Source: Ornithinibacillus halophilus (GTDB taxonomy: Bacteria; Bacillota; Bacilli; Bacillales; Amphibacillaceae). From it: DNA of 64,000 nt. Each line of letters starts with the position of its first letter. Positions within the stretch are counted from its first letter, which is position 1. The position numbers were made by a program, and so were the translations under genes. Below the pieces are notes generated by a model. It saw only the letters and a program-made list of their open reading frames with translations. It was not told the DNA's origin and did not search any database. The stretch spans positions 248,001 through 312,000 of the forward strand of contig NZ_FQVW01000001.1 of NCBI RefSeq assembly GCF_900129485.1. The letters run 5' to 3'. Shown piece by piece: positions 42,836 through 52,524 of this stretch.

Positions 42836-44323
42836 TTAGAATTTATATATGTTAGAGTACTTCTCTGTTAAATAATTAATTAAGTAATCCGGATTTAGTG
42901 ATTCGTTGGTTACATCATTAATAATTTCTAATGGTTTTTTAGATTTTCCATATTGATGGATGTTTTTACTTAACCATTGTTTGATGTCGGTATAATTTCC
43001 TGAAGATATAATCTTATCTACATCTAATTCCTCATTCATCGAATGGTGAATTTGTGCAGCATACATATAACCTAGGGCATACGATGGGAAATAACCAAAA
43101 TCTCCACCTGCCCAATGAATATCTTGTAAAACCCCTTCTCTATCACTAGGTGGTGTAATTCCTAGATATTCTTCCATTTTTTCATTCCATAACTGTGGTA
43201 GGTCCTTCACTTCTATTTCGCCATTTATTAGTGCTTTTTCAAGTTCATAACGAACCATGATATGAAGGCAGTACGTTAGTTCATCGGCCTCGATTCGGAT
43301 AAATGAAGGTTTTACTTCATTTACTGCTTGATAGAAGTCTTCTAATGACACCTTCTCAAATTGTTTTGGTGCGTACTTTTTAAATAAATCATAGTGTGAA
43401 TTCCAGAAGGCTTCATTTCGCCCTAAAAAGTTTTCCCAAAACAGTGATTGGGATTCATGGATTCCCATCGAAGTTCCCGTAGCTAATGGGGTATTTACTA
43501 ATTTTTCACTAATATTTTGTTCGTATAAAGCATGGCCGCCTTCATGTATAGTTCCAAACACAGCCATTCGAAAATCTTTTTCATCATATCTAGTTGTGAT
43601 TCTTACATCATTTGGATTTAATGAAATAGCAAAAGGATGAATAGTATCATCTAACCTTCCTGCTTCAAAGTCATATCCCATCCTTTTTAAGATTTCTATT
43701 GAAAGAGCCTCTTGGTCTTTTTTAGGAAATGGAACCGTCAATAATGAAGGTTCAGGTGTTACTGAGCTATTCTGAATTTTTTTCAGTAAAGAAGTTAAAG
43801 ACTTTCTAACTTTAGGGAATACTTCATCTAATACTTTAGTAGTAACCCCTGGCTCATAATTATGTAACAAAGCATCATAGATATTCTCTTCATATCCCCA
43901 ATAGTTAGCAAATTTTTTATTAAAAGCTACCAACTTCTCTAAATATGGTTGGAACATGGAAAAGTCTGCCTTTTCTCGCGCATCTTGCCATACAGACTCA
44001 GCTTGTGATTGAAGCATCACATATTCTTTGAATTCATCTGTCGGGATTTTGCGGCTTCTCTCGTATGTTTCCAAGCAATCATCAACAATCTTTTTTAACA
44101 ATTCATCATCTGTATGTTGCAATGAATCGATGTATTCCTTCATTTTGTCAGATGTTTCTAGTTGATGAAGTTTTTCGGCTAAAAACCCAACAACTTCAGA
44201 ACGCTGTTGCACGCCTTTTTTAGGGATTTTCGTTCTCATATCCCAATGTGTAAGAGCTATTGCTTCACGATATGCAGCTTGCTCTTTTAAAAGTTCTTTG
44301 AATGCTTGTTCTACCTTTTCCAA
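42836..44323 (-). CDS. ypwA: Carboxypeptidase Taq (M32 metallopeptidase), YpwA-like
   Basis: This cytosolic zinc carboxypeptidase removes C-terminal residues from peptides. The 495-residue helical protein has the zinc motif GTIHEGGHALYEQ (HExxH) near residue 255. It also has the M32 signatures VNTPLATGTSMGIHESQS and DVRITTRYDE, and FIRIEADELTYCLHIM with the third ligand region. Length is standard. Translation starts at TTG 44323 with GGGGGAG upstream, two bases after the rlmL-like stop, so it is an operon with that gene. Confidence 0.9.
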   Translation of the reverse strand: MEKVEQAFKELLKEQAAYREAIALTHWDMRTKIPKKGVQQRSEVVGFLAEKLHQLETSDKMKEYIDSLQHTDDELLKKIVDDCLETYERSRKIPTDEFKEYVMLQSQAESVWQDAREKADFSMFQPYLEKLVAFNKKFANYWGYEENIYDALLHNYEPGVTTKVLDEVFPKVRKSLTSLLKKIQNSSVTPEPSLLTVPFPKKDQEALSIEILKRMGYDFEAGRLDDTIHPFAISLNPNDVRITTRYDEKDFRMAVFGTIHEGGHALYEQNISEKLVNTPLATGTSMGIHESQSLFWENFLGRNEAFWNSHYDLFKKYAPKQFEKVSLEDFYQAVNEVKPSFIRIEADELTYCLHIMVRYELEKALINGEIEVKDLPQLWNEKMEEYLGITPPSDREGVLQDIHWAGGDFGYFPSYALGYMYAAQIHHSMNEELDVDKIISSGNYTDIKQWLSKNIHQYGKSKKPLEIINDVTNESLNPDYLINYLTEKYSNIYKF

Positions 44324-44325
44324 AG

Positions 44326-45465
44326 TTACTCCCCCTTAACTTTTTTACCAAAGTACTGATAATAATCAGTACGAATGAATCCATTAAATAGTTTCCGTTT
44401 TTTCGTAGCTTTTTTGCCATAATATTTTTCGAATTCCTCAAAAGCAGTTAGGATATAGACACTCCATGAAGGATGTTCATTCATAATGCTACCTAAGTCC
44501 TTATAAATTTGAGCAACCTCTTCCTTATCCCCGATACGTTGTCCATACGGTGGATTTCCTATGATATATCCATTCTCTTCCCGAATGAATAAATCTTTTG
44601 CTTGCATTTGTTTCCAAGTAATTAATTCACCTAGTCCGGCCTCTTTTGAATTATCAATAGAAGCTTGTACCATTTTATGGTCAATGTCAGAGCCAATTAT
44701 TTCGATGGGTTGATCATATTTAGCTTTATCTTCTGCTTCTTGAAAGGCATCATCCCAATAACGGCTCCTAATTAATGGCCATTCTTCTGATGCGAACTCT
44801 CGGTTGAAACCAGGGGCAATATTCTGACCAATTAAAGCTGCCTCTATTGGAATCGTACCAGACCCACAAAATGGATCAATCAACGGATAGTCCGGAGTCC
44901 AATTTGTTAATTGGATTAAAGCTGCTGCCATTGTTTCTTTAAGTGGAGCTTCTCCCTGCCCTACTCGGTAGCCTCTCTTATGTAATCCTGCTCCAGATGT
45001 ATCTAAAGTTAATGTTGCAACGTCTTTTAAAAGGGATACTTCAACTTTATATAAAGCACCAGTCTCTGGCATTTTACCGGCAACACCATGCTTTAATTTA
45101 AGACGTTCAACAATTGCTTTTTTCGTTATTGCTTGACAATCAGACACACTAAAAAGTTTTGACTTGACAGACTTACCACTAACAGGAAACTTTCCATCTT
45201 CACTAATAAAAAACTCCCATGGTAATGCTTTTGTGCTTTCAAATAATTCGTCAAACGACGTAGCTTCAAATTCACCAACTAATATTTTTACTCGATCAGC
45301 CGTTCTTAACCATAGATTACATCTAGGGATAGCAGATATAGGGGCATCAAAAACGACCTTACCGTTTTCTACATTCGGTTCATAACCAAGTTCTTTGACT
45401 TCATTAGCCACCACAGATTCAAGGCCCATAGCAGCAGTAGCAATTAATTTTATTTGTTGAGCCAT
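44326..45465 (-). CDS. ypsC: THUMP-domain rRNA guanine-N2 methyltransferase (RlmL/YpsC-like)
   Basis: The 379-residue protein has an N-terminal THUMP RNA-binding region (about residues 5-155). A Rossmann methyltransferase follows with LIDPFCGSGTIPIEAALIG near residue 195 and the catalytic IIGNPPYGQRIGD near residue 305 (NPPY, typical of N2-methylguanine enzymes). It corresponds to YpsC of B. subtilis, related to E. coli RlmL, which methylates G2445 of 23S rRNA. Neighbouring gpsB and rnpB keep the conserved order. Confidence 0.88.
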   Translation of the reverse strand: MAQQIKLIATAAMGLESVVANEVKELGYEPNVENGKVVFDAPISAIPRCNLWLRTADRVKILVGEFEATSFDELFESTKALPWEFFISEDGKFPVSGKSVKSKLFSVSDCQAITKKAIVERLKLKHGVAGKMPETGALYKVEVSLLKDVATLTLDTSGAGLHKRGYRVGQGEAPLKETMAAALIQLTNWTPDYPLIDPFCGSGTIPIEAALIGQNIAPGFNREFASEEWPLIRSRYWDDAFQEAEDKAKYDQPIEIIGSDIDHKMVQASIDNSKEAGLGELITWKQMQAKDLFIREENGYIIGNPPYGQRIGDKEEVAQIYKDLGSIMNEHPSWSVYILTAFEEFEKYYGKKATKKRKLFNGFIRTDYYQYFGKKVKGE

Positions 45466-45520
45466 ATGATAATTCCCTTCCTTTAAATATACAGTACTAG
45501 TTTACCATTAGTATGGATAA

Positions 45521-45560
45521 AATTAAAAACCTTACAACCAAATGAATGGTTGTAAGGTTT
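45521..45560 (-). terminator. Rho-independent terminator of rnpB
   Basis: AAACCTTACAACC (45527-45539) pairs perfectly with GGTTGTAAGGTTT (45548-45560). On the minus strand it runs into TTTTTAATTTT, about 20 bases after the mature 3' end of RNase P RNA. Confidence 0.85.
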
Positions 45561-45579
45561 ATTCATTAACTAAATATAG

Positions 45580-45976
45580 ACCATTGAATACTCGATAAGC
45601 CATGTTCTGTACCGTTGTACTTCAGATGGTGGTCAGCCTCGTACGCAGGTTGTAATCATCTATCTACAAGTTAAACTTGTCCCTTATTCGGTTCATTTCC
45701 CTAATAAAGGGTGCCCCTACCAATATTTGGGTTGCTCACTCGTGGGGTTTACCTCGTTCCACCTGAAATGTTTCCATTCCAGCTCCGTCACTGTGGCACT
45801 TTCAAGGATAATCTTCCATATCAAATGACTTAGGAATTTCTCCTGCCGTTAGCTACTAATAGCTACCTTGACTTATGAATTCATCAAGCACGAACACTAC
45901 AAACATCTCAGTTTGTGTGAGCATGGACTTTCCTCTACATAACAAAGTATGCAGCGATTACATGAGTATTCAATTA
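45580..45976 (-). ncRNA. rnpB: RNase P RNA, bacterial type B
   Basis: On the minus strand the terminal helix P1 forms between GAGTATTCAAT (plus coordinates 45964-45974) and ATTGAATACTC (45583-45593). Invariant RNase P segments are present: TAGAGGAAAGTCCATGCTC near the 5' end, AAGTGCCACAGTGACGGAGC in the middle, GGAACGAGGTAAACCCC, the GCAACCCAAATATTGGTAGGGG type B segment and AACATGGCTTATCG at the 3' end. It is about 397 nucleotides, close to B. subtilis (about 400). It processes tRNA 5' ends. Boundaries are accurate to a few bases. Confidence 0.95.
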
Positions 45977-46038
45977 AGCTCTAATATAGATAATAACATA
46001 TGACGTCTAACAAAAATACTGGAAATTAATGCTAAATA

Positions 46039-46341
46039 CTATGATTCAATTTTAGCAAATTTACTACCGAAAACAGCTTTTTCTAGATTAGAAATTCGTT
46101 TTAGAATATCATAATTAACTTGTGGATTAGCAGGTTGCTTTTTCGGTGGTTCTGTATACTGTTTTTTGAGTTTTTCATTTTCTTGCTTTAATTTTTCTAT
46201 TTCTTTTTGAAAAAATTCATAATCCTGAATAACAACATCTAGAAATTCATCTACTTCTTCCTGATTATAACCTCTCATAGCTGTTTTAAATTCTTTTTCC
46301 AGAATTTCTGTCTTGTTCAATTGCACACGATTTACACTCAT
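46039..46341 (-). CDS. gpsB: Cell-division regulator GpsB
   Basis: GpsB is a DivIVA-like adaptor that shuttles PBP1 between septum and side wall. The 100-residue protein has the N-terminal membrane-binding and coiled-coil region [20 protein letters not shown] with [21 protein letters not shown] Pro-rich linker ([10 protein letters not shown]) and a C-terminal helix, [14 protein letters not shown], follow. ATG 46341, after GAGGTGA, is chosen over a start three codons upstream. It neighbours rnpB, as in B. subtilis; its partner ponA is at 49814. Confidence 0.92.
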   Translation of the reverse strand: MSVNRVQLNKTEILEKEFKTAMRGYNQEEVDEFLDVVIQDYEFFQKEIEKLKQENEKLKKQYTEPPKKQPANPQVNYDILKRISNLEKAVFGSKFAKIES

Positions 46342-46436
46342 TATCTTCACCTCATAAAATTTAACGTTAAACCTATCTTACAGTATCTTGGCATTGTTTT
46401 AATACTATATGTACGAGTTCTATTAATTATTATACC

Positions 46437-46472
46437 AAAAAAATAAGAAGCTGGAAAACCAACTTCTCATTT
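46437..46472 (-). terminator. Rho-independent terminator of cdd
   Basis: AGAAGCTGG (46447-46455 region) pairs with CCAACTTCT (46459-46467) with one mismatch, loop AAAA. On the minus strand TTATTTTTTT follows. Confidence 0.7.
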
Positions 46473-46492
46473 AAAGTAAATTCTTTTATAAA

Positions 46493-46885
46493 TTAATCCA
46501 TATCACTTGATTGAAAAGAGAATGGTAATAAATCTTCAACTGTCACTTTTTTAACATCTTGTTTTAAGTTTGTTAAGTATAAATTCATGTTTTGATCAAA
46601 AAATTCAACCATAACTTGACGGCATGAACCACATGGTGGAACGGGTCTTTCAGTGTCGGCAGCAACTGCCATTTCCACAAATTCCTTTTCACCATCTGAA
46701 ATTGCTTTAAATATTGCTACTCTCTCTGCACAGCAAGCAACAGGATAAGCAGCATTTTCAATATTACAGCCAGTATAAACTTTTCCCGACTTTGTTAATA
46801 AAGCTGCTCCAACAGGAAATTTTGAATAGGGTACATAAGCTTTTTCTCTTATTTCAATTGCCTTTTCTATAAGTTGTTTTGACAT
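46493..46885 (-). CDS. cdd: Cytidine deaminase
   Basis: The enzyme deaminates cytidine and deoxycytidine to uridine forms for pyrimidine salvage. The 130-residue protein has the zinc motifs PVACCAERVAIF (CAE with the catalytic Glu) near residue 53 and PPCGSCRQVMVEF near residue 86, plus the substrate-binding TGCNIENAAYP. Length fits the homotetrameric class. It is a single gene between gpsB and yppE, with the terminator at 46437-46472. This position is not the usual B. subtilis one (near era), so the gene has moved or been duplicated. Confidence 0.93.
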   Translation of the reverse strand: MSKQLIEKAIEIREKAYVPYSKFPVGAALLTKSGKVYTGCNIENAAYPVACCAERVAIFKAISDGEKEFVEMAVAADTERPVPPCGSCRQVMVEFFDQNMNLYLTNLKQDVKKVTVEDLLPFSFQSSDMD

Positions 46886-46957
46886 TTTGCCACTTCCCCC
46901 TTTTTATGTGTGGAAAGTAATTATAATAGAAAATATTGTAATTGTAAAGCGATTACA

Positions 46958-47317
46958 TTACTTATTTAGAGAGAGCTCACGGATTATTTGATCAAAAATA
47001 TATTGAATCGAATTATGCAGTTCCATAAATCGTTTCCTTCTTACGTCAACATAAAAGCTATGCATCATTACTAGCTCCATATTCTCTCTTGTCGAAGAAA
47101 CTTGATGAGGATGAACATTAATCTTTCTATCTTTAACATATGCTAACGCTACTTCTTCCCATACAGCAAGCTGCTCATAAATAGGGTTTGTCTTCTCTTT
47201 TACCATGAGAAAGAATGCTTTATCTTTTCGGTCTTCTGGCGGTTGATTCTTTTCAAAAGTTTGTTTCAGCATTTCGAGATGTTCGGATAATTGCTTCGTT
47301 TGTTCTAAGAGATCCAT
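46958..47317 (-). CDS. yppE: YppE-like protein
   Basis: The 119-residue all-helical protein (MDLLEQTKQLSEHLEMLKQT and WEEVALAYVKDRKINVHPHQ) matches in length and position the YppE family, a small helical bundle of unknown function. AGGAGAAG precedes the ATG. It lies in the yppE-sspM-yppC-recU-ponA order of B. subtilis. No catalytic residues are evident. Confidence 0.75.
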   Translation of the reverse strand: MDLLEQTKQLSEHLEMLKQTFEKNQPPEDRKDKAFFLMVKEKTNPIYEQLAVWEEVALAYVKDRKINVHPHQVSSTRENMELVMMHSFYVDVRRKRFMELHNSIQYIFDQIIRELSLNK

Positions 47318-47451
47318 ATAACTTCTCCTCTATTCTTAATAATGTCCTTTATACTGTAACATGTATTAAGAAATTAGGCACAAAATATAATTGGACAAGA
47401 AGAATACCGGAATTTATAGAAGTGTAGAATTTACAACAGGAATTGTCACCT

Positions 47452-47721
47452 TTAAAGTGGTTGACTAAGGTGTTTGTGCTTTTCTTTCGGAATAGAAAAT
47501 CTAAATTGCCAGCTATTCTGCTGGTGTTCTCGAATATTCTTACTGTACTCTTTTATCTCTTTCACTTTTTCTTGACAGTCTTTTTCTTTTTCAATGATGT
47601 GTTGTTCTATTTTTAGTGTTAATTTCTGTTCCATTATACGAGTTTGTTCATGTAATTGTAGCAAGGATTGATCAAAATTTTTTTTAATAACCCCATTATT
47701 AGTTTTCTTAAAAGATTCCAT
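47452..47721 (-). CDS. 89-residue coiled-coil protein of unknown function
   Basis: The frame encodes a highly charged, mostly helical protein with a long likely coiled coil (EQTRIMEQKLTLKIEQHIIE then KEKDCQEKVKEIKEYSKNIR). It has no membrane segment. The ATG at 47721 has an AAGGGG site about 12 bases upstream, a longish spacing. It lies between yppE and sspM, where B. subtilis has yppF/yppG, but no likeness to those is evident. I do not recognise it. Confidence 0.55.
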   Translation of the reverse strand: MESFKKTNNGVIKKNFDQSLLQLHEQTRIMEQKLTLKIEQHIIEKEKDCQEKVKEIKEYSKNIREHQQNSWQFRFSIPKEKHKHLSQPL

Positions 47722-47884
47722 TCGCCATGCACACCCCTTCTTCTACTTCTAGTTAATATTTTCAACATGCCACTGATACTATCCTTCTCGTTCGACAAAA
47801 CTAGAAGTAAATGTACAAAACTAGTGTTTTAACTCATTATTTTTTAGAAATTAGACACCCTAATAAATAAAAGGAGGTAATCTA

Positions 47885-47992
47885 ATGAGCAGAAAGAGTC
47901 AGAAACAAAATAAGAGTAAAGAAGAACTAAATGGTAAGTCACTTAAGACTGGTGATAAAAAATTAAATGGTCCTAACCGTCCATCAACATAA
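47885..47992 (+). CDS. sspM: Small acid-soluble spore protein M
   Basis: The 35-residue protein, MSRKSQKQNKSKEELNGKSL and then KTGDKKLNGPNRPST, carries the characteristic SspM ending KKLxGPNRPST. It is a minor spore-core protein made in the forespore. AAGGAGGT stands 7 bases before the ATG, and a strong terminator follows. Its presence shows the organism sporulates, and its place beside yppE and yppC matches B. subtilis. Confidence 0.88.
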   Translation: MSRKSQKQNKSKEELNGKSLKTGDKKLNGPNRPST

Positions 47993-48005
47993 CATGAATT
48001 AATTT

Positions 48006-48042
48006 AGGCTGTCCCACTAACTTTTTGGACAGCCTTATTTTA
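48006..48042 (+). terminator. Rho-independent terminator of sspM
   Basis: GGCTGTCC (48007-48014) pairs with GGACAGCC (48027-48034), followed by TTATTTT. Confidence 0.82.
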
Positions 48043-48094
48043 TGAGTTATGAGGTAATACGTTCAGGGATGTTAAGCACGGAACCCTTCGATTA

Positions 48095-49045
48095 TTACTT
48101 CCACAACCTATGCAAATGATGATAGGCAAATAGTAAATTTCGCTTTTTATAAAAGGATTGTTTCACTTCCCTTATATTAGGCCTTATTGGAAGCAACCAT
48201 TTCTTCTTTACCTTTCTAATCTTGTACCAATCTATTCTCACATCATCTTCATGAGTAATGATTGGATAGACCAACCTTAACCAAGGACTTTTAGGGAAAG
48301 ATAAATTATGATGTTTTTCATAATCATACCTGGATCCGGTATGAGGATGATTTTTAATAAAATTGAGTAACTTGTGATAGATATTTTCATGAAATAGCAT
48401 TGCAGCTAGTTTTTTACCAAGATCTATCCTTTTAGAAATATTTGTAAAGTCATGGACGTATTCTCCATAAATCTCTTTTCCTACTGTCGGTAATAGAACC
48501 GCATTCATGAATAAAAAATCTTGGAGTAAGTATGGAATACCTAAGAAGACACGATGCTTAAAATATTTCTGTTTAATAACTGGAGATTGGATGACATTTT
48601 GTTCATTAATTATTAAAGCGATCATCAACCTATTAAAATTCCTATTTTCCCAAAACCGATTCCATTCGTTAATCATGAATTGAGAGACATTGAATTCTTC
48701 TAACAATTGGAACATAGGCTTACCTAATTCAAATGACAATTGATATATTAATAATTGAGGATAGGCATCTGAAAAAATCAACCAATTAGCTCGTTCATAG
48801 GTCATAAATAGCTGCTGTCTTTCGTGCTTCCCTAACATCGTTTTAAATGGTGGCAAAAAAAGATCTGTCATATTCCAACCAGCATTTCTAGACACAACAC
48901 CTGCTAACAACGACCACTTAATATCTGGATGCTTTATATAAAACTTCTCATACGCATTCGTTCTACTAATGTTATCAATATTATGCTTCTCTGTTTCTTT
49001 TGTTATATAATGGATGTAGTGTTTATGTAGATTCTCTAAATCCAT
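48095..49045 (-). CDS. yppC: YppC-like DUF2515 protein
   Basis: The 316-residue protein contains ISRTNAYEKFYIKHPDIKWS and LLAGVVSRNAGWNMTDLFLP near residue 45. It matches the YppC/DUF2515 family of spore formers, whose function is unknown. It is rich in aromatic residues with several amphipathic helices but has no clear membrane span. ATG 49045 is preferred over a TTG 19 codons upstream. It is divergent from recU across a 105-base spacer that must hold both promoters, as in B. subtilis. Confidence 0.8.
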   Translation of the reverse strand: MDLENLHKHYIHYITKETEKHNIDNISRTNAYEKFYIKHPDIKWSLLAGVVSRNAGWNMTDLFLPPFKTMLGKHERQQLFMTYERANWLIFSDAYPQLLIYQLSFELGKPMFQLLEEFNVSQFMINEWNRFWENRNFNRLMIALIINEQNVIQSPVIKQKYFKHRVFLGIPYLLQDFLFMNAVLLPTVGKEIYGEYVHDFTNISKRIDLGKKLAAMLFHENIYHKLLNFIKNHPHTGSRYDYEKHHNLSFPKSPWLRLVYPIITHEDDVRIDWYKIRKVKKKWLLPIRPNIREVKQSFYKKRNLLFAYHHLHRLWK

Positions 49046-49150
49046 ACTTAACCTACTTTCTATCCTTTTGTAACAATGATGTAAAATATATGCCGTTATC
49101 AAAGTAACAGTTTTCTGTTATGATACTTTAATAAGTTAGGGGGACATAGA

Positions 49151-49729
49151 TTGAAATATCCAAATGGGCAAAGGAGAAAGAATGTCTCGTTTCCTAAAAC
49201 TCAAAGCTTCTCAAATCGTGGAATGTCTCTAGAAGAAGATATTAACTCTACCAACCAATACTATCTTGATACGGATAAAGCAATTATTCATAAAAAACCA
49301 ACACCAGTTCAAATTGTAAAAGTGAACTATCCCAAACGAAGTGCAGCTGTTATTACAGAAGCATATTTTAAACAAGCATCAACAACGGATTATAACGGAT
49401 TATACCGGAATAAATACATCGATTTTGAAGCTAAGGAAACGAGAAATAAAACTTCTTTCCCTTTAGCAAACATACATGAACACCAAATAAATCATATGGA
49501 ATCAATTGTTAATCATGGAGGAATTTGCTTTCTAATTATTCGTTTCACTCAATTAGATGAAACTTATTTTCTACCAGCAACGTATTTGTTTAAGTATTGG
49601 TATGAAAAAGAGAAAGATGGTAGAAAATCTATACCATATGAAAAAATTAAACAACATGGTTATCATTTACCATTTCACTATCAAGCCAGAGTTGACTATT
49701 TAGCAATAATAGATAAATTTTATTTTTAA
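49151..49729 (+). CDS. recU: Holliday junction resolvase RecU
   Basis: RecU cleaves Holliday junctions during recombination and segregation. The 192-residue protein starts at a TTG after GGGGGA and opens [24 protein letters not shown], as the family does. Catalytic acids lie in [20 protein letters not shown] and [20 protein letters not shown] (the D-ExK nuclease motif). The usual order recU-ponA is kept, with 84 bases between them. Confidence 0.92.
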   Translation: MKYPNGQRRKNVSFPKTQSFSNRGMSLEEDINSTNQYYLDTDKAIIHKKPTPVQIVKVNYPKRSAAVITEAYFKQASTTDYNGLYRNKYIDFEAKETRNKTSFPLANIHEHQINHMESIVNHGGICFLIIRFTQLDETYFLPATYLFKYWYEKEKDGRKSIPYEKIKQHGYHLPFHYQARVDYLAIIDKFYF

Positions 49730-49813
49730 AACCTTATCTGCAGAAACATTATAAGTATCCACCACGAACTTGGTAATATCCCAAGTTTAATGGAAGAATG
49801 GAGGTCATTAGTC

Positions 49814-52462
49814 ATGGCAGATAACAGCCAAACTAGAACTGCAAGAAGAAAGCAAAAAAAAGCTAAGAAAAAACCTATTTGGAAGAAAATTTCCTTATAC
49901 GTACTTATTGTTTTTATAGTTATCGGAATTAGTGTCGGAGGGTTATTTACGTATTATGTTGCCACGGCACCTGAAATTGATGCATCAAAATTAACAACAC
50001 TCCCCTCATCAAAAGTTCGAGATAAAGACGGAGAAGTGTTTGCTGATGTAGGAACAGAAAAAAGAAATAAAATTAAATATGAAGATCTTCCCGATGTATT
50101 AGTTGATGCAGTTATTGCAACAGAAGATGCTAGATTTTTTGATCATCCAGGGATTGACTTAAGACGAATCGGTGGAGCAGTTATCGGGAACATAAGAAAT
50201 GGTTTTGGTTCTGAAGGTGCTAGTACCATTACACAACAAGTAGTTGAGAAATCCTTTTTACAACCTGATAAGAAGCTTAGTTTAAAAGTTCAAGAACAAT
50301 GGTTGGCTTTAAAACTGGACAGAGAGTACAGCAAAAAAGAAATCTTAGAAATGTATTTAAATAAAATCTATTATGGTGCAGGAGCATATGGAGTAAGTAT
50401 GGCTTCTAAGGTTTATTTCGGTAAGGATGACTTACATGACCTTACATTACCTGAAGCAGCTATTTTAGCAGGATTGCCACAAAGACCAAGTGCATACGAT
50501 CCGTTTCAAAATCCTGATTTAACGAAAAAACGAATGAAAACCGTCCTAGATTTAATGGTTAGGCATGAAAAAATTTCACAAGCTGACGCTGATGAAGCTT
50601 TTGCAGTAGACATTGAATCATTATTAACAACATCTAGACCAGATAGTATAAAGCATGAAGCATTTATTGATCAAATTGAAAGAGAACTTGAAGATAAAAT
50701 CGAGGGTGCAAATCTGTACACGGATGGACTAGAAATTTACACTACATTAGACAGAGATGCTCAAGAGCATGTTGAGTTTTTATTATCGGATGCTGAAGAT
50801 AACCCGATTAAATACCCTGACGACGAATTCCAAGCAGGTATGGTTGTATTAGATTCTAAAACTGGAGAAATTCGTGCAATTGGTGGTGCACGTGGTGGCC
50901 TAGAAAACCGTGGCCATAATAATGCTTTAAACGCTAATAGACAACCTGGATCTACGATAAAACCGATTGTTTCATATGGTCCTGCCATTGAATACAATAA
51001 GCTTTCAACTTATCATCAAATCCATGACGATGGACAATATCGTGTAGATGAAGATACAGTAATGCATAACTTTGACAATCGTTCACATGGATGGATGACT
51101 ATGCGCACAGCTTTGGCATACTCATACAATGTCCCTGCATTAAAAACACTCGAAGAAAATGGACTAAGCAATGCACAGGAATTCTCAGAAAAACTTGGTA
51201 TACCAATTACCAGAGAAATTGGAGAAGCAATTGGCGGTACCACGACGAATGTAAATCCAATGCAATTAGCTGCAGCCTATCGACCTTTTGCTAACAAAGG
51301 GATTTATAATGAACCTTATGCGATAACTAAAGTAGTTTATCCAGATGGAAGAACAATTGAATTTAGTCCAGATCCTGAAGTAGTTATGTCGGAATATACT
51401 GCCTATATGATATCGGATATGTTGAAGTCTGTAATTACAAGTGGTAGCTGGCAATTAGATGGATTTAATTTCCCTGTTGCTGGTAAAACTGGGACAACAA
51501 ATGACGCTGTCGACTCATGGTTTGCTGGGTATACAACGAATTATACGATTTCTGTCTGGACTGGATATAGTGATATGACTCCTATTGAAGGAAGTAGAAC
51601 ATATGCACAACAATTATTTGCCAATACAATGAAACATATTTCACAAGACATCGAAACGCCAGATTTTACAATGCCAAATTCAGTAGTGGAAGTTCCTGTT
51701 GAGAAAGGTTCTAATCCTCCTGCTCTCCCTAGTGAGTATACACCACAGTCAGAGATTGTTACGGAATTATTTGTAAAGGGAACGGAACCTACTTCAACAT
51801 CTGCAAAATATGATCAAATTGACCCAATCAATAATCTAAAAGCAGATTTTAACAAGGAAACTAATTCGATTGAAGTTACTTGGGATTATGACAGTGATGA
51901 AGATGTTGATTTTGAAATTAGTACCAGCGTTAATAGTGGACAAATGCAAGTTCTATCCACTACTGAAGAGAAGAATATCTCTATTTCTGAAGTGGAACTA
52001 GGTGCAGAATATGAAATACAAGTCATTGTGATAAGTAGTTCTGATGATTCTAATAAAAGTGAACCAAAATCGGTAACTGTTCAAACGACTGATGATGGTA
52101 ACATGGATGATGAAGAAAGTGAAGTTGAGGAACGAGAAGATGAAAATCCTGGTAACATTGGATCAGTTAATAATTTAATAGTAAACTATGTTGCAGAAGG
52201 AAATCTTATTGATGTTTCCTGGGAATACAATGGTCCCCCGGCTCAATTTGAAGTAGAAGTATTAGGTCCAAATGGAAACATACAGACCTATGGAGAAAAC
52301 ACCCGATCTCTTGAAATTTCAGGAGTTCAAGCAGGTGCTACCTATACAGTTTCAATTACTCCTATTGGTTTGAGAGGTGCCAATGAAGGAGTAAGAGGAA
52401 CTTCTGTTCACAGTGGAGAAATAACTATTCCAGGTGAAGATGATGATGGAGAAGAAGAATAG
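49814..52462 (+). CDS. ponA: Class A penicillin-binding protein 1 (PBP1A/1B) with two fibronectin III-like domains
   Basis: PonA both polymerises and cross-links peptidoglycan. The 882-residue protein has a basic cytosolic tail and one membrane helix (about residues 30-52). The glycosyltransferase domain (about 70-250) has ATEDARFFDHPGIDLRRIGG and the EGASTITQQVVEKSFL motif. The transpeptidase shows the SxxK serine in NRQPGSTIKPIV, YSYNVPALKT (SxN) and GKTGTTND (KTG). After it come two Fn3-like repeats, about residues 665-755 and 785-870, each with IEVTWDY or IDVSWEY, then an Asp/Glu-rich tail. ATG 49814, 9 bases after GGAGG, is chosen over 49790. Confidence 0.93.
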   Translation: MADNSQTRTARRKQKKAKKKPIWKKISLYVLIVFIVIGISVGGLFTYYVATAPEIDASKLTTLPSSKVRDKDGEVFADVGTEKRNKIKYEDLPDVLVDAVIATEDARFFDHPGIDLRRIGGAVIGNIRNGFGSEGASTITQQVVEKSFLQPDKKLSLKVQEQWLALKLDREYSKKEILEMYLNKIYYGAGAYGVSMASKVYFGKDDLHDLTLPEAAILAGLPQRPSAYDPFQNPDLTKKRMKTVLDLMVRHEKISQADADEAFAVDIESLLTTSRPDSIKHEAFIDQIERELEDKIEGANLYTDGLEIYTTLDRDAQEHVEFLLSDAEDNPIKYPDDEFQAGMVVLDSKTGEIRAIGGARGGLENRGHNNALNANRQPGSTIKPIVSYGPAIEYNKLSTYHQIHDDGQYRVDEDTVMHNFDNRSHGWMTMRTALAYSYNVPALKTLEENGLSNAQEFSEKLGIPITREIGEAIGGTTTNVNPMQLAAAYRPFANKGIYNEPYAITKVVYPDGRTIEFSPDPEVVMSEYTAYMISDMLKSVITSGSWQLDGFNFPVAGKTGTTNDAVDSWFAGYTTNYTISVWTGYSDMTPIEGSRTYAQQLFANTMKHISQDIETPDFTMPNSVVEVPVEKGSNPPALPSEYTPQSEIVTELFVKGTEPTSTSAKYDQIDPINNLKADFNKETNSIEVTWDYDSDEDVDFEISTSVNSGQMQVLSTTEEKNISISEVELGAEYEIQVIVISSSDDSNKSEPKSVTVQTTDDGNMDDEESEVEEREDENPGNIGSVNNLIVNYVAEGNLIDVSWEYNGPPAQFEVEVLGPNGNIQTYGENTRSLEISGVQAGATYTVSITPIGLRGANEGVRGTSVHSGEITIPGEDDDGEEE

Positions 52463-52485
52463 AAGTTTTATTTGAATGTACCAAA

Positions 52486-52524
52486 AGAGAGGTTCTGAGA
52501 AAATATATCTCAGAACCTCTTTTC
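52486..52524. terminator. Bidirectional terminator between ponA and nth
   Basis: AGAGGTTCTGAGA (52488-52500) pairs perfectly with TCTCAGAACCTCT (52508-52520) around AAATATA, with A and T tracts on either side. It sits exactly between the convergent stops. Confidence 0.88.
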
